NCBI RefSeq assembly: GCF_004014875.1
Contig: NZ_CP034929.1
Location: 1,302,001-1,366,000 of the forward strand
Length of the DNA: 64,000 nucleotides
Source: Nocardioides yefusunii
Lineage (GTDB): Bacteria > Actinomycetota > Actinomycetes > Propionibacteriales > Nocardioidaceae
Reading direction: 5' to 3'
The notes beneath the pieces are model-generated. The model was not told the DNA's origin, searched no databases, and saw nothing but the letters and a program-made list of their open reading frames with translations. Shown one piece after another: positions 15,436 through 23,410 of the stretch (position 1 is the stretch's first letter; the number at the start of each line of letters is the position of its first letter). The position numbers were made by a program, and so were the translations under genes.

Positions 15436-17126
15436 GCCGCCGCACCACCCCGCTGCGCCGTCCCCGCCACGACGTCACCGGCGCCCGCAGCGCCGTGGTC
15501 ATCGGTGGGGGAGTCGCGGGCCTCGCCACCGCCGCCCTGCTCGCCGCGGACGGACTCGAGGTCGAACTCCTCGAACAGCGCGACGAACTCGGCGGCCGGG
15601 CAGGCTCCTGGGAGAAGGACGGGTTCCGTTTCGACACCGGCCCGTCGTGGTACCTGATGCCCGAGGTGTTCGATCACTTCTACAAGTTGCTCGGCACCAG
15701 CGCCGCCGAACAGTTGGACCTCACCGTCCTCGACCCCGGCTACCGGGTCTACTACCAGGACCACGACGCCCCGCTGGAGACCCGCGTGTCCCGAGGTGAC
15801 AACGTCGCGGTCTTCGACGCCGTGGAGCCCGGCGCCGGGGCAGCACTGGAGAAGTATCTCGATGCAGCCGAGGAGACCTACCGGCTCGCGATCGAGCACT
15901 TCCTCTACACGTCCTTCGAGCACGTCGGTGACGTCGTCAACGCTGACGTCCTGCGGCATGCGAAGACGCTCGCGCCGATGCTGCTGCGCAGCTTGAAGTC
16001 GTACGTCGGGTCGCAGTTCTCCGACGAGCGGCTGCGCCAGGTCCTGGGCTACCCGGCCGTCTTCCTGGGCGGGGCGCCCGAACGGATCCCCGCTCTGTAC
16101 AGCCTGATGAGTCGGATGGACCTCGACGACGGCGTCCTCTACCCCCAGGGCGGATTCGCCGCGTTCGTCGACACCCTCGTCGCGCTCGCTCAAGCCAACG
16201 GCGTCGTCATCCAGACCGGTGCCACCGCGACGGCCATCACCACCACGGCCGGGGAGAACGGCTCCGCGACGCCTTCGGTGACGGGTGTGCGCTGGACCGA
16301 CGACAGCGGCCGACAGGTCTGGAGCCCCGCCGATCTCGTCGTCGGAGCCGCCGATCTCCACCACGTCGAGACGCAGCTCCTCCCTGCGGCGTTGCAGAGC
16401 TACCCGGCCTCCTACTGGGAGAAGCAGGACCCGGGCCCCGGGGCGGTCCTGCTCTACCTCGGCGTGCAGGGCGAGCTCCCCGAACTGACCCATCACACGA
16501 TGTTCTTCACCACCGACTGGCAGACCAACTTCGACGGCGTCCTGGGCGACCGTCGCGGCCGCAACAAGTATGTCCCCACTCCTGCGTCCTCCTATGTCTG
16601 CAAGCCCAGCGCCACCGACGCCGGTGTCGCGCCCGAGGGTCACGAGAACGTCTTCGTCCTCGTCCCTGTGCCCGCCGACGTCACCCTGGGACGCGGCGGT
16701 GAAGACGGTGCCGGTGACCCGGAGGTCGAGAAGATCGCCGACGCTGCGATCGCCCAGATCGCCGAGTGGGCCGGCGTCCCAGACCTCGCCGAGCGGATCG
16801 TGGTGCGCCGCACCGTCGGTCCTGGGGACTTCGCCGCGGACCTGAACGCCTGGTCCGGGACGATGCTCGGCCCCGGACACCGGCTGTCGCAGAGCGCCTT
16901 CTTCCGGACGAAGAACGCATCCAGGAAGGTCGACGGCCTTCTCTACGCCGGCTGCAGCACTCTGCCCGGCATCGGACTGCCCATGTGCCTGATCAGCGCC
17001 GAACTGGTGCTCAAGCGGGTCCGTGGCGACCGTCGCGGAGGAGCCCTGCCCGAGCCGTTCGCCCATTGCCCTGAGATGCCGAGCCGGGGGACGGACGTTC
17101 CCGAGAACGCCGGGGTGGAGGCGTGA
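15432..17126 (+). CDS. crtI: Phytoene desaturase
   Basis: 564 residues from ATG 15432. The N-terminal FAD-binding dinucleotide fold reads VVIGGGVAGLATAALLAADG (about 18-37), followed by LGGRAGSW and FDTGPSWYLMPEVF. Near the C-terminus the FAD-binding segment YAGCSTLPGIGLPMCLISAE is present. It converts phytoene to lycopene in four desaturation steps. It is somewhat longer than many CrtI proteins (about 500-550) owing to a short C-terminal tail. Overlaps crtYe (GTGA). Confidence 0.93.
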   Translation: MSRRTTPLRRPRHDVTGARSAVVIGGGVAGLATAALLAADGLEVELLEQRDELGGRAGSWEKDGFRFDTGPSWYLMPEVFDHFYKLLGTSAAEQLDLTVLDPGYRVYYQDHDAPLETRVSRGDNVAVFDAVEPGAGAALEKYLDAAEETYRLAIEHFLYTSFEHVGDVVNADVLRHAKTLAPMLLRSLKSYVGSQFSDERLRQVLGYPAVFLGGAPERIPALYSLMSRMDLDDGVLYPQGGFAAFVDTLVALAQANGVVIQTGATATAITTTAGENGSATPSVTGVRWTDDSGRQVWSPADLVVGAADLHHVETQLLPAALQSYPASYWEKQDPGPGAVLLYLGVQGELPELTHHTMFFTTDWQTNFDGVLGDRRGRNKYVPTPASSYVCKPSATDAGVAPEGHENVFVLVPVPADVTLGRGGEDGAGDPEVEKIADAAIAQIAEWAGVPDLAERIVVRRTVGPGDFAADLNAWSGTMLGPGHRLSQSAFFRTKNASRKVDGLLYAGCSTLPGIGLPMCLISAELVLKRVRGDRRGGALPEPFAHCPEMPSRGTDVPENAGVEA

Positions 17127-17476
17127 GTCTGCTCTACCTCACGTTCCTGCTCGTCTCCCTGGTCTGCATGGGGACGATCGACGCCCGGTTCAAGCTCTTC
17201 CTCTTCCGACGTCCGCGGGTGGCGCTGCCGGTCGTCGTCGCCGGGTTCGTGCTCTTCGTGGTCTGGGACCTGGTCGCGATCGCCACCGACATGTACGCCA
17301 AGGGCGAGTCCCGCGCCATGACCGGGATCGACGTCGCCCCGCACCTCCCGATCGAGGAACTGGTCTTCATCACCTTCCTGACCTACATCACCGGCGTCAT
17401 CCACTTCGGCTTCCTGCGTCTTCTCGACGTCGGCCTGCTTCCGCGGGCCGTGGCAGAGGGGCAGGGGAAGCGATGA
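17123..17476 (+). CDS. crtYe: Lycopene cyclase-domain protein, subunit 1 (C50 carotenoid cyclase)
   Basis: 117 residues from GTG 17123. Three predicted membrane helices and the lycopene cyclase domain signature: YLTFLLVSLVCMG, D-A-R-F-K-L, VVWDLVAIATD, then LPIEELVFITFLTYITG with the conserved Pro-Glu-Glu-type pair. Heterodimeric cyclases of this kind close the ends of flavuxanthin-like C50 carotenoids. The order B-I-Ye-Yf-Eb is the same as in the Corynebacterium glutamicum decaprenoxanthin cluster, which is the reason for the symbol. Whether the rings are epsilon, beta or gamma cannot be read from sequence. Confidence 0.82.
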   Translation: MSLLYLTFLLVSLVCMGTIDARFKLFLFRRPRVALPVVVAGFVLFVVWDLVAIATDMYAKGESRAMTGIDVAPHLPIEELVFITFLTYITGVIHFGFLRLLDVGLLPRAVAEGQGKR

Positions 17477-17808
17477 CCTACGCCGGACTCGTCGCCCTGT
17501 TCCTGGCCGCCTCCGCCGTCCCGTTCGTCGCCGCTGTGCTGCTGCGACGCCCGGGGCGACGGTGGTGGGCCGCCCAAGGGCTCACCCTGCTGGCCCTGGG
17601 GGTTCTCACGGCCGTCTTCGACTCCCTCATGATCGCTGCCGACCTGTTCCGTTACGAGGAGAGCCACCTGTCGGGCCTCCACGTCTGGTTGGCTCCTGTC
17701 GAGGACTTCGCCTGGCCCCTGGCCGCGGTGATGGTGGTTCCGTCGCTGACGCTGCTCCTCGACCGCACCGCGGGGGACCTTCCCGCACGTTCCCAGGAGG
17801 ACGCATGA
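17473..17808 (+). CDS. crtYf: Lycopene cyclase-domain protein, subunit 2 (C50 carotenoid cyclase)
   Basis: 111 residues from ATG 17473, overlapping crtYe by 4 nt. Three membrane helices; contains FDSLMIAADLFRY and HVWLAPVEDFAWPLAAVM, matching the second half-cyclase with its P-x-E-D acid pair. It should pair with the upstream protein in the membrane to form one active cyclase. The ATG that follows (17805) overlaps its stop, so the elongase is coupled to it. Confidence 0.8.
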   Translation: MTYAGLVALFLAASAVPFVAAVLLRRPGRRWWAAQGLTLLALGVLTAVFDSLMIAADLFRYEESHLSGLHVWLAPVEDFAWPLAAVMVVPSLTLLLDRTAGDLPARSQEDA

Positions 17809-18740
17809 CCAGCACGACCACCGCTCTGGAGGCTTCCGTGACGCGGCAGCGTGGCATCTGGAGCACGGTGGGGACGGTGCTGGGGTCGTCGCGTCCGTTG
17901 TCCTGGGTCAACACCGCGTTCCCGTTCGGTGCCGCCTACCTGCTCGTCGGAGGAGAGGTGGACATCGCCTTCTGGGTCGGCGTCGTCTTCTTCCTGGTCC
18001 CCTACAACCTCGCGATGTACGGGATCAACGACGTCTTCGACTACGAGTCCGACCTGCGCAACCCGCGCAAGGGAGGCGTCGAGGGCGTCGTCCTGGACCG
18101 TTCGATCCACCGGGTGACGTTGTGGTCAGCCGCATTGAGCTGCCTGCCGTTCGTCGTCGTCCTGCTCGCGCTGGGTGGGTTCACCTCCGCTCTGGTGCTG
18201 GCCGTGAGCCTCTTCGCGGTGGTGGCGTACTCGATGGCCGGACTGCGGTTCAAGGAGAAGCCGTTCCTGGACTCGGTCACCTCCGCGACCCACTTCGTCA
18301 GCCCGGCTGCCTACGGCCTCGTGCTGGCCGCTGACCGCGGCGTCGCAGCGGACTGGTCGCTGGGCGTGTGGGGTGCGTTGGTCGGGTTCTTCCTGTGGGG
18401 CATGGGCTCGCACGCCTTTGGCGCCGTCCAGGACGTGCGCGCCGACCGTGAGGGCGGACTCGCCTCGATCGGCACTGTGATGGGGGCGCGCACCACCGTC
18501 TGGTTCGCGCTCGGGTGCTACGTCGTGGGCGGTCTGGCGTTGCTGGCGATGCCGTGGCCCGGGACGCTGGCCGCGGTGCTGGTGCTGCCCTACGTCGCCA
18601 ACGTGGTGCCCTACCTGGGCATCACCGACGGCGACTGCGAGCGCGCCAATGACGGCTGGAAGCGTTTCCTCTGGCTCAACTTCCTGGCCGGCTTCCTGGC
18701 CACGCAGCTGATGATCGTCTCGGCGATGGGCTGGCTCTGA
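17805..18740 (+). CDS. crtEb: Lycopene elongase, UbiA-family prenyltransferase
   Basis: 311 residues from ATG 17805. A membrane prenyltransferase with about eight helices. The first Asp-rich motif is YGINDVFDYESD (N75, D76, D79, D83) and the second is VQDVRADREGG. In C50 carotenoid pathways this enzyme adds two C5 units to lycopene, giving flavuxanthin-like C50 products that the YeYf pair then cyclises. Last gene of the operon; the strand then changes. Confidence 0.88.
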   Translation: MTSTTTALEASVTRQRGIWSTVGTVLGSSRPLSWVNTAFPFGAAYLLVGGEVDIAFWVGVVFFLVPYNLAMYGINDVFDYESDLRNPRKGGVEGVVLDRSIHRVTLWSAALSCLPFVVVLLALGGFTSALVLAVSLFAVVAYSMAGLRFKEKPFLDSVTSATHFVSPAAYGLVLAADRGVAADWSLGVWGALVGFFLWGMGSHAFGAVQDVRADREGGLASIGTVMGARTTVWFALGCYVVGGLALLAMPWPGTLAAVLVLPYVANVVPYLGITDGDCERANDGWKRFLWLNFLAGFLATQLMIVSAMGWL

Positions 18741-18757
18741 GCCGTCACCGCTGATGA

Positions 18758-18772
18758 GACGGGGCGCCCGTC
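18758..18772. terminator. Weak hairpin between convergent genes
   Basis: Six-bp stem GACGGG/CCCGTC with a 3-nt loop, between the end of crtEb and the stop of the VOC gene (which it overlaps). Short, no T tract. Confidence 0.3.
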
Positions 18773-19121
18773 AGTGCGTCGCCCAGACCGCCAGTTCGTT
18801 GCCGGCCGGGTCGGAGAAGTGGAACCGACGTCCACCGGGGAACGTGTACGGCTCGGCCGGCTTGCCACCCGCGGCTGAGACCTCGGCGTGGGTCGCGTCG
18901 AGGTCGTCGGAGTAGATGATCACCAGCGGAGACCCGACGCCGGGCGTGCCGGCAGCGTCGAGGCCGCCGATCTCTCCTGACGAGTCGGGGCAGGCGATCC
19001 CGGCGTACCCGGGTCCGTAGTCGACGAACGTCCACCCGAAGACGTCGCCGTAGAAGCGCTTGGACGCCTCCAGATCGGGGGCGGCCAGTTCCACGTAGTC
19101 GATGCGGTGGTGGCGAGACAT
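18771..19121 (-). CDS. VOC (glyoxalase/bleomycin-resistance-like) family protein
   Basis: 116 residues from ATG 19121. One VOC module: IDYVELAAPDLEASKRFYGDVFGW at the start (in two pieces: strand plus helix), DAAGTPG, and the end GGRRFHFSDPAGNELAVW typical of the family. Members bind a metal and act on small molecules (dioxygenases, lyases) or bind drugs. Substrate unknown. A TAGCGT box 7 nt upstream and no ribosome site suggest a leaderless message. Confidence 0.8.
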   Translation of the reverse strand: MSRHHRIDYVELAAPDLEASKRFYGDVFGWTFVDYGPGYAGIACPDSSGEIGGLDAAGTPGVGSPLVIIYSDDLDATHAEVSAAGGKPAEPYTFPGGRRFHFSDPAGNELAVWATH

Positions 19122-19128
19122 GCCCACG

Positions 19129-19134
19129 ACGCTA
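19129..19134 (-). promoter_or_regulatory. -10 box TAGCGT for a leaderless transcript
   Basis: Seven nt upstream of ATG 19121 on the minus strand; no Shine-Dalgarno. Confidence 0.45.
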
Positions 19135-19277
19135 GCGACCGTTCCCTGACGTGCCGTGCGTCGTCGGCACTCCGTCGAGCCTTTCATGCGTGTGGAAGTA
19201 CCACTGGGGCGGACAGGAAGCATCTGGGCGTTCGCTCCCTTGCGGAGCACGCCTTGCCTGCACCAATGGAGGTGTCA

Positions 19278-19289
19278 GAACGTTCGTTA
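19278..19289. promoter_or_regulatory. Candidate TetR operator, copy 1
   Basis: GAACGTTCGTTA, a near-perfect dyad with the core AACG-NN-CGTT, 168 bp before the acyl-CoA dehydrogenase start at 19457. It lies in an unusually AT-rich 335-bp intergenic stretch (19122-19456) that otherwise holds no gene. Confidence 0.5.
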
Positions 19290-19376
19290 GATTGAAAATG
19301 AGGTCGATTGATTCACGATTCACCCTGCGAGGCGGGCTTAGGCGCAAGAATCGTTCGATCGATTTTCTTCATTGCC

Positions 19377-19388
19377 TAACGATCGTTA
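19377..19388. promoter_or_regulatory. Candidate TetR operator, copy 2
   Basis: Perfect palindrome TAACGATCGTTA centred 75 bp before ATG 19457 and overlapping a possible -10 (TATGTA). A degenerate related sequence, ATCGTTCGATCGAT, lies just upstream near 19350. Confidence 0.6.
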
Positions 19389-19456
19389 TGTAACACTGTC
19401 GCTCGACAGGCCACGGTGATGCGACCACGCGTCACCTCGATCCGAGGGACTCTGCC

Positions 19457-20623
19457 ATGCCCATCAGCCCTACTCAGACCGCCTCGCCCGAGGAGCTTTC
19501 CGCGCTGCGCGACGCCGTGCGCGCCGTGAGCCAGAAGTACGGCCACGACTACTTCGTGACCAGCAGCGGGGACGGGAGCAACGCCCGTGCGTTCTGGGGC
19601 GAACTGGGAAGCATCGGCGCGCTCGGCGTCGCGATTCCCGAGGAGTTCGGTGGCGGCGGCCAAGGGCTCGAAGCGCTCGCCGTCGTGGCTGAGGAGATTG
19701 CTGCCAACGGCCTACCGATGATGCTCATCGCACTCTCGCCCGCGGTGTGTGCCACGATGCTCGCCGACCACGGCAGCGCGGCTCAGCAGCAGGAATGGCT
19801 TCCCGACCTGGCAACGGGGGAGAAGATCCTCGCCTTCGCGATCACCGAACCCGACGCCGGGTCCAACACCCACAACATCACCACCAAGGCCGTCTTCGAG
19901 GACGGTCAATGGGTGATCACGGGTCAGAAGTACTACGTCTCCCATGTCGACAACAGCGATGCTCTGGTCGTCATCGCCCAGGCCGAAGGTGGTCCGGATG
20001 GGCTCCCCGCCGGCCCCAAGGCCTTTCTGGTGCCTTCGGACGCGCCCGGCCTGACCCGCACCGAGATCCCGGTGGAGATCACCTCGCCCGAGAGCCAGTA
20101 CTCGCTCTTCTTCGACCGAGTCCAGGTCGCTGGCGACGCCATCGTGGGCGGCGAGAAGGGCCTCGGTGTTCTCTTCAGCGGGCTCAACCCTGAGCGCATC
20201 CTCAGTGCCGCACTCCTCAATGGCATCAGCCGCTACGCCATCGACAAGGCTGTCGCCTACGCCCGTGAACGCTCGGTGTGGGGCCAGCCGATCGGTGCAC
20301 ACCAAGCCATCGCCCACCCCCTCGCTCGCGCCGAGACGCGACTCGCGGCCGCGCGCTTGCTCACCCTCGAGTCGGCCCGCGCCGCCGATCGCGGTGAACC
20401 CGGCGGAGTTGCAGCAGCGATGGCGAAGGTGGAGGCGTCCGAGACCGCCGCGATGGCACTCGACGCCGCGATCCAGACCCACGGCGGCAACGGCATGGCG
20501 CGTGAGTACGGGCTCAGCACCTTGTCCGGCCTCGTGCGCTTGTTCCGCATTGCTCCGGTCAGCACCGAGATGATGCTCAACCACATCTCGCACAAGGCCC
20601 TGAAGCTTCCCCGGTCCTACTGA
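19457..20623 (+). CDS. Acyl-CoA dehydrogenase family protein
   Basis: 388 residues, start ATG 19457 behind GAGGG. Typical three-domain flavoprotein: FAD/substrate loop FAITEPDAGSNTHN (about 127-140), beta-domain GQWVITGQKYYVS, and helix G segment LNPERILSAA, whose Glu is the likely catalytic base by analogy with isovaleryl-CoA dehydrogenase. The C-terminal QTHGGNGMAREYG contacts FAD. It makes a 2,3-double bond in an acyl-CoA; the acyl group is unknown. First gene of a two-gene unit (TGATG coupling to the crotonase) behind two TetR-type operators. Confidence 0.9.
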   Translation: MPISPTQTASPEELSALRDAVRAVSQKYGHDYFVTSSGDGSNARAFWGELGSIGALGVAIPEEFGGGGQGLEALAVVAEEIAANGLPMMLIALSPAVCATMLADHGSAAQQQEWLPDLATGEKILAFAITEPDAGSNTHNITTKAVFEDGQWVITGQKYYVSHVDNSDALVVIAQAEGGPDGLPAGPKAFLVPSDAPGLTRTEIPVEITSPESQYSLFFDRVQVAGDAIVGGEKGLGVLFSGLNPERILSAALLNGISRYAIDKAVAYARERSVWGQPIGAHQAIAHPLARAETRLAAARLLTLESARAADRGEPGGVAAAMAKVEASETAAMALDAAIQTHGGNGMAREYGLSTLSGLVRLFRIAPVSTEMMLNHISHKALKLPRSY

Positions 20624-21327
20624 TGACCGCCTCGTCCTCGGATCGCGGTTGCACGGTCACCACTCACGACCGTCTGGTCCATCTGCGGTGGGACGGCACC
20701 CGAGCCAACGCGCTCGGGGCCGACCGGTACGACGTCCTCGTCGAGACCCTGCAGAGGCTCGACGAGGGGCACGTCCTGCTCGTCACTGCCGCAGGGCGTC
20801 ACTTCAGTGCCGGTCAGGACCTCGAGGAGTGGAATCACGGGTTGAGTGCCGGCATGACCGCCCAGATCCTGCGCCGCGGGACCGATGCCGTCCTCGGGCT
20901 CCTGGAGACGCCGGCGACCGTCGTCGTGGGCGTCAACGGTGCCGCTGTCGGCGGTGGCGCTCTCGTGGCGGCCGCCGCCGATCTGGTGGTGCTGGCCGAC
21001 GACGCACGGCTGCGCGTGCCCGAACTCGAACTGGGCATGCCGTTGGGCGCCTCTGTCCTGGCCAGGCTGGTCGGCAACCCCGCTGCCCGACGTCTGAGCC
21101 TCACCGGCGCGTGGTGCCCGGCCCGGGAGGTCGCTGTGCACGGAGGTGTCGAGGTCGTGGAGCCGCCATCGGTTCTGGAACGTGCCACCGAACTGGCACG
21201 TCGATGCCTTGACCAGGACCCGGTTGCCCGGGCCGCAGCCCGAAACTTGTTCGGTGACGGCGAGCGTCGTCGCGTCGCCGCGCTCTATCGAGCCGAGGTC
21301 GAGGCCACCCTGCGCCTGTTCAGCTGA
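20623..21327 (+). CDS. Enoyl-CoA hydratase/isomerase (crotonase) family protein
   Basis: 234 residues from ATG 20623, overlapping the dehydrogenase stop by one base. Crotonase fold: oxyanion loop HFSAGQDLEEW (about 65-75) and VNGAAVGGGALVAAAAD. The first catalytic glutamate of hydratases (G-x-G-x-E-L) is replaced: the sequence reads GGGALVA, placing Leu there. The second (PELELG) is kept. It may therefore catalyse isomerisation, hydrolysis or C-C cleavage instead of hydration. It is probably co-regulated with the island by the TetR operators. Confidence 0.85.
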   Translation: MTASSSDRGCTVTTHDRLVHLRWDGTRANALGADRYDVLVETLQRLDEGHVLLVTAAGRHFSAGQDLEEWNHGLSAGMTAQILRRGTDAVLGLLETPATVVVGVNGAAVGGGALVAAAADLVVLADDARLRVPELELGMPLGASVLARLVGNPAARRLSLTGAWCPAREVAVHGGVEVVEPPSVLERATELARRCLDQDPVARAAARNLFGDGERRRVAALYRAEVEATLRLFS

Positions 21328-21340
21328 AGGCTGCGCCGGA

Positions 21341-22510
21341 TCAGGTCCTGACGGCCGTGTGGCGCACCAGAGCCGTCAGGCCGACGGTCAGTGCACCAGC
21401 ACCCAGCAGGGCGAAGGCCACCGACGTCGACGCCACCAGCGGCGCGGCGAGGAATGCGGACAGGCCCAGCGTCGTGAACGGGACCAGCAGCCATGCTGCG
21501 TAGAGCTCGGCCCGGCGCTCCGGGGGAGCCCACGAGGACATCGCCGCTGCGGAGCCCAGAAGGGTGGCACCCGTTCCGGCTCCCAGTACCACCACCGCCA
21601 CGAGCGCGAGCACGGGTGAGCCGACGAAACTGCCGACGGCGAGCAACGCCCACCCCGTCACGGCGACCATGCCACCGCCGACCATGGCGCGCCGCGGGGG
21701 CCAGGAGCCGCCTGCCATCTGGGCCACGGCGATCGAGAACAGCAGCACCGAGACGAACACTCCGTTGAGAGTGCTGCCCTGCCAGCCCACCGAACGAGCC
21801 ACCTCGGGGCTGAACGCCCCCATGAGCCCGGTGCACAGGTTGGTGATCGCCACGGCCGCCGCACTCGCCACGAACGGGCGCGCGAGTTCGCGGGGTACCC
21901 GGACGCGGCGCACCAGTGGGGCACCCGGGGTGCGTGGCGTCCTGGGGGAGAACGCGGCGAGCACCATCGGCACCAGCACCATCAGCGCAACCACCCAGTA
22001 CGGGGAGCGCAGCGGGTTCGGCATCTGGTCGGCCACCAGTCCTGCGACCAAGGGACCGAAGGCGACTCCGAGGCTCACTGATGCGGTGTTGAACTGCGAG
22101 CCTGCCTCGACGCCCTTCGGGTGGAGCTCCATCAGGGCGGACGCGGCCGCGGTGGAGACCAGGGCGACACCGAGGCCCTGAATGAACCGGCCGACCACCA
22201 TCACGCCCAAGGAGGGTGCGACGGAGAGCAGCATCAGACCCGTGATCAACACCGTTCCGCCGAACAGGATGGTGCGGCGTCTCCCGATGACGTCGGAGAG
22301 TCCGCCGAGCAGAGTCAGGCAGAAGACCACGCCGGCGGGGTAACCGGCGAAGATCAGCGACACTCCGCCGCTGCCGATGTCGAAGAGCTCCTGGTAGTCG
22401 GGATACAGAGGGGTGGGCGTGAAACTGGCCAGCATGATGACGCCGGGCGCGATTGCTCCGGCGCTGAGCAGGGCTCGCGTGCCACGGGGGGACGTCGAGG
22501 AGGGCCTCAT
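21341..22510 (-). CDS. Major facilitator superfamily transporter
   Basis: 389 residues from ATG 22510 (ATGA overlap with the VOC gene upstream). About twelve membrane helices; the MFS loop 2-3 signature is present as GGLSDVIGRRRTILFG (about 67-82). The helices near 130-150 hold QFNTASVSLGVAFGPLVAGL, as in drug-efflux/sugar-type carriers. Likely a proton-coupled exporter or importer for an island substrate or product. Last gene of the minus-strand trio ACAD-VOC-MFS. Confidence 0.85.
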   Translation of the reverse strand: MRPSSTSPRGTRALLSAGAIAPGVIMLASFTPTPLYPDYQELFDIGSGGVSLIFAGYPAGVVFCLTLLGGLSDVIGRRRTILFGGTVLITGLMLLSVAPSLGVMVVGRFIQGLGVALVSTAAASALMELHPKGVEAGSQFNTASVSLGVAFGPLVAGLVADQMPNPLRSPYWVVALMVLVPMVLAAFSPRTPRTPGAPLVRRVRVPRELARPFVASAAAVAITNLCTGLMGAFSPEVARSVGWQGSTLNGVFVSVLLFSIAVAQMAGGSWPPRRAMVGGGMVAVTGWALLAVGSFVGSPVLALVAVVVLGAGTGATLLGSAAAMSSWAPPERRAELYAAWLLVPFTTLGLSAFLAAPLVASTSVAFALLGAGALTVGLTALVRHTAVRT

Positions 22511-23409
22511 CGGCGCTGGTGCAGGTCGAAGACCGCTCCGTAGGCGGAGACCAGACCCAGACGGGAGACGCCGTCGACGACGTGACGTCCGGTGACCCGT
22601 CCGTGGACGCCACCCGCCAGCTGTGCCTCGACCCGATCGAGGTCGTCGACCGCCACGCGTGCGATCACACGGTGCACGGGATCGGGGGAGCGTTCGGAGG
22701 TGATCGCCTCGCCGAACTCGAGACGAGCATTGGCGGACGTCGCGCCGCGGTAGAGCGCACCGATGAACCCTTCGCCGGGATCGAGAGCGAGCATGGCCTC
22801 CACGCCGGGGCCGTCGAAGCGGCCCACGAAGTACTCCTGGCCGCCCAGGATCTCGCGAGCGAAGGCGCGGGCGTCCTCGAACCGGTCGGTCATGAAGACG
22901 GCTGCCGCCACCTCGGAAATGTCCTCGGCCGGTGCCTGGTCCAGGACACATCGGGTGCCGCGGGGACGGTGCTGGACGAAGGCATGCAGGAGGCCTGAGT
23001 CATCTTGGATGAGCATCCGCTCACGCACGGGGATCGTGGTGCCGGGCAGCTCGTAGTGGACGGCCTCGGTCACGAACCTCCGGCCCGCGGTGGTGCACCG
23101 GTCCTCCACTGCCGCGGCGTCGCGCAGATAGAAGTCCAGTGCGTAGGGCCCGGCGCGGTCGGGGCGTCCAGCGGGGTCGGCGGGGGGTAGGCCGGGGGTG
23201 AGGGCGAGGCGAAGTGCGCCGCCCGATGCCCCCGGCTTGGTGAGTAACACCTCTTCGGTGACTGCAGCAGGGAGATCCCACAGCTCTGCCAGGTGGGGGC
23301 TGGCGGGGTGGCGGGAGGCAAGGGTGAAGCCCATGAGGTCGCGGTAGAGGTGCAGTGGCTCGTCCAGCGAAGCGACAGGGAGGACCAGCTCGTCGATGCC
23401 GTCGAACAT
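22507..23409 (-). CDS. Two-domain VOC family protein
   Basis: 300 residues from ATG 23409, 1 bp after the acyl-CoA dehydrogenase stop. Two VOC halves: residues 1-140 (FDGIDELVLPVASL, later LLHAFVQHRP) and 165-300 (VAAAVFMTDRFEDARAFARE, ending YGAVFDLHQ). The usual first-strand metal ligand His is missing in both halves (DELVLPV, AAAVFMT). It may be a metal-free binding protein, or use other ligands. Cotranscribed with an acyl-CoA dehydrogenase and a transporter, so a role in the same catabolic pathway is likely; reaction unknown. Confidence 0.7.
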   Translation of the reverse strand: MFDGIDELVLPVASLDEPLHLYRDLMGFTLASRHPASPHLAELWDLPAAVTEEVLLTKPGASGGALRLALTPGLPPADPAGRPDRAGPYALDFYLRDAAAVEDRCTTAGRRFVTEAVHYELPGTTIPVRERMLIQDDSGLLHAFVQHRPRGTRCVLDQAPAEDISEVAAAVFMTDRFEDARAFAREILGGQEYFVGRFDGPGVEAMLALDPGEGFIGALYRGATSANARLEFGEAITSERSPDPVHRVIARVAVDDLDRVEAQLAGGVHGRVTGRHVVDGVSRLGLVSAYGAVFDLHQRR

Positions 23410-23410
23410 C

